A stretch of 64,000 bases of DNA from Pyrus communis (taxonomy: Eukaryota; Streptophyta; Magnoliopsida; Rosales; Rosaceae), in contig NC_084803.1 in NCBI RefSeq assembly GCF_963583255.1, positions 16,007,428 through 16,071,427 of the forward strand, given 5' to 3'. The notes beneath the pieces were generated by a model. It was given only the letters and a program-made list of their open reading frames with translations. It was not told the DNA's origin and ran no database searches. Below, in pieces: positions 24,530-34,183 of the stretch (its first letter is position 1; each line of letters begins with the position of its first letter). A program made the translations under genes and the position numbers.

Positions 24530-24704
24530 CCACTTAGTTTTATGGTATAGTGGTATTCCTCTTCACTTGTAAGTGAGAGATCTTAGGTTCAATTCTCGCC
24601 AAAGGTGAATTTGAATTTCATCATTACTAACTCATTGTGAGGCTAAGCCCACCCCCTTCCTCCTGAGTGTAGATATATCATTTGTTCGGCAAAAAAAAAA
24701 AGTG
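24530..24704 (+). mobile_element. tRNA-derived SINE, 175 bp, with 12-bp target duplication
   Basis: Flanked by TACACAATCACA at 24518-24529 and 24705-24716, an exact 12-bp duplication of the LINE-mediated kind. The head holds RNA polymerase III promoter-like boxes: TGGTATAGTGG (A box) near 24542 and GGTTCAATTC (B box) near 24588. The tail is GTGTAGATATATC, TTTGTTC and a poly-A of about 10 bases. A SINE codes for nothing and depends on a LINE for movement. Confidence 0.9.
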
Positions 24705-24757
24705 TACACAATCACATTCCAAAAGAAACGCACTATCGACAATAATTTTTTTTCTTG

Positions 24758-25636
24758 GGTTAAACTTTGTTTACTACCCTCATGTTTCATGGTTTTCAAC
24801 ATTTAGTACATCAAGTTTTTTTTCATCCCAGAGTCATACCTAAAGTGTTAATTTTAGGACAGTCTCATACATCTATTAGTCAAATTGTTAGTTCTCTCGT
24901 TAAATGATGACATGGCTACCATGTGGACAATGACTGAGCGCCACGTGTCGTTAAAAAATATTAAAAAAATTAATTAATTTAAAAAAAAAATGAAGAAGAA
25001 GAAGAAAAACCCCATCCCTTCTTCCCTCCGCGCCCCTAACCCAGAAGAAGAAGAAGAAGAAGGAAAAAAAAAAAAAACCTAGTCCCTCCCCCAACCCAGA
25101 AGAAGAAGAAGAAGGAAAAAAACCCAGTTCATGATCTGGGTTCGCGTTCGCGGTCGCGGGGCAGGGGGGAAGGCAGGTGGGTCGCGAAGGGGGGACGAGC
25201 TGGGTTTGGGTTGCTGTTTTTTCTTCTTCTTCTGGGTTGCAGATTCCGTTTTTTTCCCCTTCTTCTTCTTCTTCTTCTTGTGGATTCGGTTTTTTTTTTC
25301 TTTTTCTTTTTCTTCTTCCTTCTTCTGGGTTGCAGATTCGGTTTTTCTGTTTTTTTTTTCTTCTTCTTCTTCTTCTTCTGGGTTAGGGGCCGGGGGGGTG
25401 AAGGGATGGTTTTTTTTTTAATTAATTATTTTAATATTTTTTAATGACACGTGGCGCCCATTCATTGTCCACATGGGCGCCATGTCATCACTTAATGAGA
25501 GAACTAACAGTTTGACTAACGAATGTATGAGACTGTCCCAAAATTAACACTTTAGGTATAACTCTGGGATGAAAAAAACTTGATGTACTAAATGTTGAAA
25601 ACCATGAAACATGAGGATAGTAAATAGAGTTTAACC
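24758..25636. mobile_element. Palindromic TIR (foldback/MULE-like) element, 879 bp
   Basis: The left end GGTTAAACTTTGTTTACTA is mirrored by the right end, and the arms pair for about 300 bp. Matching blocks include CATGTTTCATGGTTTTCAAC, the AAGTGTTAATTTT block, and CACGTGTC next to AATATT. The inner arms continue as AAG/CTT-rich sequence with repeated CAACCCAGAAGAAG modules. TTTTTTTCTT flanks both sides (24747-24756 and 25637-25646), a 10-bp duplication as for Mutator-like elements, though in low-complexity sequence. Open frames inside (25131-25444) are Phe/Ser-rich products of the TTC runs and not genes. Confidence 0.75.
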
Positions 25637-25646
25637 TTTTTTTCTT

Positions 25647-27025
25647 TCTTTTCTTTTTTTCACTTAGTCTCTTAAATGATTAAAGATAGGATTAAGTACC
25701 CAAAATTCCCAAGTCATTCTAAATTGGTCTCAACTTTTTAAACAATCCAAACAAGTACCCAACTTATTAAAAAGTAAGCCCTAGTGAATTTGACAGAAAA
25801 TTAATTGGAGCTTAACAGATGTGACATTTTTAATAGGTTGGGTACTTTTTTGGAATATTTAAAAAGACTAAGACCAATTTAGAATGACACTAAAATGTTG
25901 AGGGTTTTAGGTACTTCATCCTTAAAGATATAATTGCATATTTTTGTCATAGAGTTAATTTTACTTTACCCTCAAGTTTGCCGCTAATTGTATATTTAGG
26001 ACTCATTTGGTAATATCGACTTGAATTAGATAACTTCCTAGTAATTATAGAATGAAGAAATAGGTTTATGTCCCCCCTGACTAGGTGTAACCTTATTTTT
26101 TCGTTATCAATAAAATTTCCCTTGTACAGTCGAGGTTTCCCAAAAAAAAAAAAAAAAAACAAAAAAAAAAAATATAGGTGTCATATTGCATATTTTGTAC
26201 AAGTTGCTTACAAAACAAAAATTAGTAATAATGAACAGATATCTCTTCTAATCCTACATTTTTTGTTGGAAATGGTAAGAATACATTTTCTTCATAACTA
26301 ATCTATTTGTTACCTTTATTTGGATAAAATATACAAGTTAACATCCCTTTAATCATTCAACATCTTTTAAACTTAGCAATTATTTAATTTCAACTGGCAT
26401 GCCCTGGACCCAAGGTTGGTGAAAAAAAAAAATCCGAATCCAGAACATGAGCTAAAGTAAAAAAAAACAAAAAAAAAAAAAAAACAAAAACAAAAACAAA
26501 AAAAAACTGAAACGGATGAAAAATAAATTCATCCTATAAAAAGAAACTCAAGAATTCTTTACAAGGCTACAAAGAAAATAAAAAAAATAAAAAAAAAAAC
26601 CTTCTAGCCTCACATCTAATTCAATTTCGTCCCACTTACTCTCTTGACTGTCTGGTTCGAAAACCTGCATAACAATATAAGGGTAACCTTTAACAGCTCG
26701 GTAGGGGTAATCCCATAGAAAGTCTTGATTGACCTGTATTTTATGGGCTATAAAAGGCAATATGGCTCAGTCCACAGACGACTCAGAAATTTTACAAGAG
26801 CCCATTAAAAACCCAATGACCACGTTCTCCATTTTGTCGGGTTGACCCAACCCAATCCATAGTGGGCCCCACTGAAACTTCAGAGCAAGTGGCACCACAC
26901 CGTCGCACTTTACAAGCGACAAAAGTCGCGTGTGTGAATCCAAATCTCTGTGTCTCCATTCTCCGCGATCAGAATTTCCCAAATCTGAGAAACTTCACCC
27001 ATTCGCTAATCGGAACACCCAAAAG
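25647..27025 (+). other. Upstream region of the V-ATPase subunit c gene
   Basis: The far part holds poly-A tracts (26141-26170, 26458-26505, 26579-26600) and no supported frame. The last 150 bases are richer in G/C and lead into the start codon, so they are probably the leader and core promoter. No TATA box could be assigned with confidence. Confidence 0.45.
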
Positions 27026-28165
27026 ATGGCGTCATCCACCTTCAGCGGCGACGAAACGGCACCGTTCTTCGGCTTTCTTGGCGCGGCGGCCGCCCTCGTC
27101 TTTTCCTGTAAGTTAAAAATCTCCAACTTTCCCTCCAAATCTAACTCCGATATCGTTTCGTTTCTGCTTAAAATTGATGATTGAGAGGAGATTTTGGTCA
27201 ATTTAGGCATGGGAGCGGCGTACGGGACGGCGAAGAGTGGCGTGGGAGTGGCGTCGATGGGGGTGATGAGGCCGGAGCTGGTGATGAAGTCGATTGTTCC
27301 GGTTGTTATGGCGGGAGTGTTGGGTATCTACGGTTTGATCATTGCTGTGATTATCAGCACTGGGATTAACCCAAAGGCCAAATCTTACTACCTCTTCGAT
27401 GGGTACGCCCACCTCTCCTCCGGTCTCGCTTGTGGACTCGCCGGACTTTCCGCCGGAATGGCCATCGGCATCGTCGGCGATGCCGGTGTTAGGTAAATCC
27501 GCTTCCCTCTGTTTCAGCTGCTTTGTTCGAGTATGTTTTTGTGCGACCAAAGTTTTGATCTTTTGTGGATTTGGCAATAATTGTCGGTTTTGTTGTTATG
27601 CGTTTGGATTGAGAGGATTTTAGACTGCCAGAAATTCAAAATTCTAGCCAAAAAAATGCAAATTACTCTCCTCTATTTACTGATAAAATTACTGGAAAAT
27701 AGATGTTGGGTATGAGAGTTTTTCAATGGCTCTTATAGACGAAAGACTACATTTTTACCTTGTTAGAGTAATAAAATCACATCCAACGTCTTTTCTGTTT
27801 CGGCTGTCATGTATGCAGTTCCACGAATTTTCGAATGGATGTTCACTGAACTGTTCGTTTGATTCATGCCTTCTGCTGCCATGCTTTTTGGTTTTGACTA
27901 CCTGCAAGCAGTTCATTTGGATTGCTCCTCGCTTTCTTCTTGTTTAATTGGTCTATTTTCTTTTCTTCGACAGAGGGTCGAGTTGATCTAGTTGCTTGAG
28001 AATGTTTCTAATGCAATTTGTTTCTTCTGCAGGGCAAACGCACAACAGCCCAAGCTTTTTGTTGGGATGATTCTCATTCTCATCTTTGCTGAAGCTTTGG
28101 CTTTGTACGGTCTTATTGTCGGTATCATCCTTTCATCCCGATCTGGACAGTCCAGAGCAGATTAG
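27026..28165 (+). CDS. VHA-c: V-type H+-ATPase 16 kDa proteolipid subunit c, intact
   Basis: Exons 27026..27107, 27207..27492 and 28033..28165 join in one frame of 166 residues, the normal family length of about 165. Introns have GT-AG borders (CCT|GTAAGT, TTAG|GC, TAG|GTAAAT, CAG|GG). The product is an almost invariant plant VHA-c: [12 protein letters not shown] at the start, four hydrophobic helices, [12 protein letters not shown] in helix 1-2, and the proton-carrying Glu at residue 143 in [11 protein letters not shown] of helix 4. Subunits of this type form the rotor ring of the V0 sector in tonoplast and endomembranes and translocate protons during ATP-driven acidification. No defect is visible. 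The start is chosen because the preceding bases hold no in-frame ATG and the N-terminus matches the family. Confidence 0.97.
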
Positions 28166-28790
28166 AGATACCATTTCTGTCGGCTTCCAATGTGAATGTT
28201 GTGGTTACTCACAGGTTTGTGATGCTCATTCACAGCGTGCAGTGTCGAGTCGAGTGATTCGTCTTGCATAGGTGGGAAGAAAGATCCTTTTTCCGATCGT
28301 AGAATTCCGAGTGAATTGTCTCTGAATAAAGCTTTTAATTAGCTACTTCTTCTTCTTCTACCTTTTTTCTTTCTTTTACATATTAGTTTGGTATCATGTA
28401 GAAATCGTCATTGTGGAATTGTCCACAGAACGTCGTTTACGTGTCTGATCATCACATTCAATGGTATTACTATCATTTGATTATTTGTACTAGGAAATGC
28501 ATAATACTTGAATAACCTTTAGTGGGTTGAATTGTTGGTTGTAAGGGGGAGGGGATGGTTGAATCCACACCAAGGTGCATAGGCATGATTGCTTTCCGTC
28601 ATTGCAGTCAAGCACCATCTGCTTATTTAGAAACATAATCTAACTTATCCTATAAGTCCTCGGTCACCTTGATTTTTCTCAGCGTTTTCAGCCAAATTTT
28701 CTTATCGCTCCAATTACGTAAGTTACTCTCCGCAATTTTATGTATGTAGTGCCCAAATTCCAAATTTGTGATATAGTGGAAACTTAAGGA
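28166..28790 (+). other. 3' UTR of subunit c gene and short spacer
   Basis: Follows the VHA-c stop. A possible polyadenylation signal, AATAAA, lies at about 28325. Nothing else is recognised before the AAA-ATPase remnant. Confidence 0.5.
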
Positions 28791-29700
28791 GTGAATAAGA
28801 ACCCTAATCTATCAAAGTTGGAGATAAACACCAAGATGTTTCCTCCTAACAAATTCAAAGATTATCTCCACACCAGCCTCCTTGTTCTCAACTATGCCTC
28901 CTTTGCAGCATTTATCATGCTGGTCCGTTCCGTGATCAATGAACCAAGGTCAGTCCCACCACTAAATGCCTTGGAACTCAGCAAAAACCCTCGGCAAAAG
29001 AAGGCCAGCCCTTCTATTGACAAAACAAGAGATCATAGACACCTTCGGTGGCGTTAGACTAAATGGCGTTTCGTCTGCACTGAACCGCAGTCCTGGGCGA
29101 CCGCAAACTGTATGCTCCTTTTGTTGAAAAGCGTTACTTTGAGCTAGGATTCCACAAGAAACACGGTGGAAAAGTGGGCGACTCTTACGTACACCATCTT
29201 ACCACTCTGATATGAATGGAAACTGGGGAGCATGGACGAATCTTGAGCACCCAGCTACGTTTGAGACAATAGCGATGGAACCGGGGCTTATGAGAATGAT
29301 TGTTGAGGAGCTGGATAGGATTGTGAGGAGGGAGTTTTACAAGGTGGTCAAGGCTTGGAAAAGAGGCTACTTGTTGTATGGTCCTCCCGGCACTGGAAAA
29401 TCTAGCTTGATCGTGGCCACAGCGAATTATCTCAAGTTTGATGTGTATGATTTGGAGCTTTCTAGTATGCACATGGACCTTGAATTGAAGAATATCTTGT
29501 TGTCTACTGAACATCGTTCGATTTTGGTGGTTGAGGATATTGATTGCAGCATTGATATGCAAAATCAAGAATCGGAGGAACAAACTGAGGAGCCTACCAC
29601 CAAGCTCACACTAGGCTTGCTCAATTTCATAGATGGTCACTATATTCGTGAGCAGGTTGAATCCAGGGTGATTCAAACGACGTAAACTCATAGTCATGTC
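28791..29700 (+). pseudogene. AAA-ATPase (BCS1/AATP1-like) pseudogene 1
   Basis: The N-terminal part (28840-28960) has the family's opening region and membrane-helix pattern. A frame-shifted middle near 29090-29200 retains a YFELGFHKKH-like segment, and a long piece at 29212-29685 has EHPATFETIAMEP, the Walker A motif GPPGTGKS at about 29383-29407, and Walker B ILVVEDIDCS at 29522-29551. It ends soon after GLLNFIDG with a divergent tail, so the sensor/arginine-finger half is missing, as is most of the region between the N-terminus and the ATPase core. Family members are about 480-520 residues, membrane-anchored in mitochondria or endoplasmic reticulum. Not a working gene. Confidence 0.85.
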
Positions 29701-30059
29701 AGATAGCTGATCTGTTCACCAAGTCCTTAGCTTCTACTCAGTTTCGGCCTCTACTTTCCAAGTTTGAATCAATCAATCTCGTTGATCCAGCTTGAGCAGG
29801 AGTATTTGAAGATTCTGTATGGTTGTAGCTGCCACCTTACCTAGTTGTTTTTAGGGTTATGATTACCACCTTACCGAACCTTACCGAAAGCTTGTAATAG
29901 TTGTCTTTTTCCTTTCAATCATCTCATAGGGTTGTTAAGTATGGCCTAAAGCGTGGAGAGGGTTGCGTAGTTGATTGTTCTCTCCTACTTTTCTCCATCT
30001 AAATATCCTTGTTTCCTTGTAATATTTCCTTACAACATCAATATACAACTTTTCATCAA

Positions 30060-30417
30060 AATCCACATTGGTTCTGTGACTCGTTCCAACCCTGACGCAT
30101 GGGGTGGATCGATGAATCTTGAACACCCGGCTACATTTGATACAATGGCGATGGACCCGAGCACAAGAGAGTGATTGTAGAGGATTTGGAGAGGTTTGTG
30201 AGGAGGCGGGAGTTTTATATGAAGGTGGGGAAGGCTTGGAAAAAAGGCTACTTATGGTCCTCCTGGGGTTAATCAAGGGCATAGAGGTCACCTGGGCAGG
30301 GGTTGCAGAGGAGCTCATGAAGAGGGATGATGCTGATGTTGCCCTTGGAGGACTTGTCAATTTCCTTAAATGCAAGAGCGTCGAGAATGAAGAAGGAGAG
30401 AAGGCGAAAAAGACTAA
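30060..30417 (+). pseudogene. AAA-ATPase (BCS1/AATP1-like) pseudogene 2
   Basis: Starts with NPDAWG and the EHPATFDTMAMDP block that also opens the core of pseudogene 1, then shifts frame through the EFYMKVGKAWKKGY equivalent and a YGPPG remnant of Walker A. It then jumps to the family carboxy end (VAEELMKRDDADVALGGLV, 30307-30363, then NFLKCK). The whole ATPase middle is deleted. The reading runs straight into the LTR at 30418. Same orientation as pseudogene 1, so the pair is a decayed tandem duplication. Confidence 0.8.
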
Positions 30418-30568
30418 TGTGTAGAAAAAGAGTATATGGCTGAATGTATATTTCATTAATACGTGAATAAGTATATAGACAATTACATTCCTTGATTAGC
30501 AAGGACTCCTCCTACAAGTTAGGAGTACAATCATAATTTAAGTCTAACTGCTGCCTATTTGTCTAACA
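30418..30568 (-). repeat. 3' LTR of the minus-strand Copia, 151 bp
   Basis: On the minus strand it begins TGTTAGACAAATAGG directly after a polypurine tract (AACTTGAGGGGGAG) and ends CTACACA. Short for an LTR, but both borders fit TG...CA. Confidence 0.7.
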
Positions 30569-32700
30569 CTCCCCCTCAAGTTGGAGAGTAAACGTTAAGA
30601 AGTCCCAACTTGTGTAACATAGTCGAAAACTTCTCCTTTCCAAGAGGCTTTGTAAACAAGTCTGCCAACTAGTGTGCCGTACCAACATACTTGGTGGTTA
30701 TAGTGCCATCAACAATCTTATCACGTATAAAATGACAATCCATCTCAATGTGGCGAGTACGCTCATGAAAAACATGATTGGCAACTATATGCAAGGCCGC
30801 TTGATTATTACAGAATAAAACAGACGGACCAATTAAGGGAATGTTCAAATCCTTCAATAGAAAACGCATCCAAATTACCTCACAACAAGCACATAGCTCT
30901 ATATTCCACTTCAGCAGAAGAAAGTGAAATAGTTTTCTATCTCTTTGTCTGCCATGAAATCAAAGAATTTCCCAAGAAAACACAGTAGCCAGTAGTCGAG
31001 CGGCGAGTAATAGGATAACCTGCCCAATCAGAATCACAAAAGCAATTAACCTGATTTGATTGTCAGAACGGGATAATAAGCCTTGACCCGAAGTAGACTT
31101 CAAATAACGAACAACTCGAAGTACAACATCCATATGAGGAGCATGTGGCTCATGCATGAAACGACTTAGAACATGTACAGGATAGGTGATATCTGACCAG
31201 ATTATTGTGAGATAAATTAACCATTCTACTAGATGCCGATACTTTTCAAGATCATTGAGAAGTCCCCCTTTGTCAAATAATTTTGTATCGTCCATAGGAA
31301 ATGCGATGGGTCGTGCTCCCAAGAAGCCATAATCCTTGAGAATCTCTAATGCATATTTACGTTGAGAAATATAAATGCCACATTTGGATCGAGAAACCTC
31401 AATACCCAGAAAATACTTTAAATCACCAAGATCCTTAATCCGAAAATGATCACGGAGAAAGAGTTTCAGAGAATCAATTGCACCCACGTTATTGCCTATT
31501 ATCACAATATCATCCACGTAAATGAGCAAGGCTATAAAAGAAGTACCTAACTTTTTCGTAAACAATGAATAGTCAGCTTTGGATTATTGAAACCCAGCGG
31601 AAAGAATGGCAATAGTGAACTTGGCAAACTATTGGCGAGAAGCCTGCTTGAGACCATAAAGGGACTTGTGGAGGCGACACACAAGATTCTCCCCCTGTCG
31701 CCAAAGACCAAGAGGAGGAGACATAGATTTCCTCATTCAAATCACCATTCAAGAAAGCATTATGGACATCGAGTTGGTGGAGAGACCAAGACTGACTAGT
31801 AGCAAGTGCAAGAAGATAGCGCACAATGATCATCTTAGTAGTAGGGGAAAATGTATCATGATAATCGATACCTTCGGCCTGTGTAAAACCCTTGGCAACC
31901 AAACGGGCTTTGTAACGCTCAATGGAACCATCTGAATTATGCTTAAGTTTGTTCACCTATTTACAATCAAGAGGAAGTTTGTCGGGGGCCAAGGTAGTCA
32001 TGGTCCAAGTACGGTTGGCATGTAAAGCATCAAGTTCCTCGGTCATAGCATGACGCTAGTTAGGATCCCTAGCAGCTTCTGCAAAAGAAGATAGTTCTAC
32101 ACCCCGATTCACGGAGTAGATATATGAAAGATGATTGGGAGATAAACGATGGTAAGAAATATAATTATAGAGGGGATACCGCGTACCTTTGACAGAACCT
32201 AATGGCGAAGTCGAGGTTGGGTGTGGGGGCAAAATCACCTACGAGCAAACATAGTCTTTTTAAATAAGGTGGGGGTGCATGGAAACGGGAAGACACACGG
32301 GTGGGTTGTGACGGGGCAGCAGAGGGCACGGGGGGCAAGGTGTCAGGAGGTGGTAGAGTAGCAGATGGGGCCGTGGGTGGGGAAATGGAAGCATGTGGTT
32401 CGGTGGATGTAGATGTGGGTATAGGGGAGTCATGAAGAGGTGGGGTAATGGGGAATAAAGCCGCAGGCGGTGGTGTAGGGCCTTTGGGGGGTGGGAAAGG
32501 GACGTCCAGAGATGGGGGAATGGGAAGTGAGACGGTAGTGGGTTGAGAAACCGTGACAGGGGTAGTCGTAGGTGAAGCAAAAGGAAGCAAGTCCTCATGA
32601 AAAATAACATCCCGACTAGTGACGGTGCGATGTGTGTCAATGTCATATAGTTTATAAGCCTTTTGGCCATTAGGGTAACCAATGAAGGTGCAACGTTTAT
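30569..32700 (-). pseudogene. 5'-truncated Ty1/Copia pol (integrase tail, reverse transcriptase, RNase H)
   Basis: Read on the minus strand from 32700. An integrase tail (CTFIGYPNGQKAYKLYD) runs into a Pro/Ser/Thr-rich linker at 32165-32590. Reverse transcriptase follows at 31956-30960 with [17 protein letters not shown], the [18 protein letters not shown] block and the catalytic YVDDIVI at about 31520. The region after it has YLTII..DITYPVHVLSRFMH and RVVRYLK. RNase H ends with FCNNQAALHI and HIEMDCHFIRDKI at 30800-30720. Frameshifts near 31570 and 30960. Gag, protease and most of integrase are missing and no 5' LTR was found. Confidence 0.88.
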
Positions 32701-34183
32701 TCCACTTTAGCTGATTGGTCTATCATCCACATACGGTGGTGGCTGATTGGTCTGATCATTGTTCTATCACGCACATTGTTGTTTTCTGGTAGATCCAGAT
32801 CAGGGCCCAGGGCCGTCGGCGTATCTGTTTGCCACAATACCCCTTGGCCCTTGTGTTTTACGTGCTTCCAGTATAAATAGTAGGAAGAAGAAGTGCCATC
32901 AAACATAAGGTAGCATCTTAATTATTTTTAGAAGGACAGATATAAACCAGAGAGTGGAAATGAAAGGCAATCATGCCATAAATAAAAGTGAGCAGAATAA
33001 GCACGGTTCACACACTGGTGTGATCTTTTTAGACTTGAGTGTATCACTCCAAAACTCTTTATCATTAACTAATAAAATATATGATAGTCCATCATCTCGT
33101 TTTACTCCTGCTCTATCTATATTATGATTGAGAAATCCTAAGAAGACTTACTAAAAAATAGAATTTTTTATGATCGTTCAACCACCTTATAATTAAGTAG
33201 GCTCAATTGCTACGAGTACTCTAGTTGCTAATCTCTTATGACTACTTTGGTAGGCTCAAATGCTTAGGGTACTCTCTTAAAAGTAGGATTTTTCATGAAC
33301 TCTCTGTCACCTCATATTTTTGGCACAATATTTTATAATGTTGGTACATGAATTGACGTTAAACTGTGAGGTGATAAAGAGTTCATGTAGAGTTCCACTT
33401 TTAAGAAAGTTCTCGTAGCATTTCTGGTGGTTAGATTATCTAGATTCCATTTTAGGGCGTAGGGTTAGGTTCGATGTAGCAAGAATCTTGTGTTCTTGAA
33501 AGGTTATGTGAGCACGCAAAAGGGAGTTCAGGTAAAATCATTAGGCTAAGAGCATTCCAATCGAGAGAAGCAATTTGAGATGTAAAAGTCGTATTCACGT
33601 TTCCGAAAATTTTCATTTTCTTTGAATAAGACTTGAGTCATACACAAGAACAGAAATACTCCAATGCGTGACAAATCTTGTCGCAACGTTGTAGGATGTG
33701 AGTGTTCTGTTGACCAGTTGTATCTGGTGTTGGAGAAAACACCTAGATAAAAGCAGGTTCCTTCTTTTCTTTTGTTATACAAAATGAGAGAGACCTAGAA
33801 AGAGAGCCGAGAAAGGTATAATTAGAAGAGGAAGAATTAGTAGTATCTGAGAACGGTAAAAACTGCAGCTTGGTGTTCATAATTCATGAAATGTTCAACA
33901 GTTGAACCATAAAAGAAAAAACACGTATATAACACTCTCATATAGTTACATCTCTCCACTTTGGTTATCAGTAAGATATTTTTCTGTACAATAAACTAGG
34001 GAAGCCTTATCCACCATTTCTAGCCTGACCAAATTTAAAGTCAATTACAATCAGAAAGCAGATAAAAAAAATATACAATCAGAAGAGAGAATATCAAATG
34101 GGATTTTGTCGCGGAATCATAATCTACACATGAATGGAATTGGACCTGATGAAACTTCTATACTGGGTGATCATCACGCAAGC
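32701..34183. other. Spacer between Copia and kinesin gene
   Basis: 32701-32930 carries an open minus-strand frame (32697-32906) that joins the Copia integrase tail but resembles nothing, and a TATAAATA on the plus strand near 32873, so it may be a chimeric piece of another element. 33900-34183 is likely the kinesin 3' UTR. Nothing else is recognised. Confidence 0.4.

Noticed and set aside
24530..24610. Possible tRNA gene
   Set aside because: A- and B-box-like words are present, but no cloverleaf or anticodon arm can be drawn; with poly-A tail and target duplication it is a SINE.
25131..25444. Three overlapping forward frames rich in Phe and Ser
   Set aside because: They are translations of TTC/TTTTC runs in one arm of the palindromic element; no start context or family signal.
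27203..27577. 124-codon frame on the minus strand
   Set aside because: It is the shadow of VHA-c exon 2, whose plus-strand translation is near invariant in plants.
28791..29685. Intact AAA-ATPase gene with introns
   Set aside because: Plant members of this family are usually without introns, and the carboxy half needed for ATP hydrolysis is missing; pieces cannot be joined by plausible splice sites.
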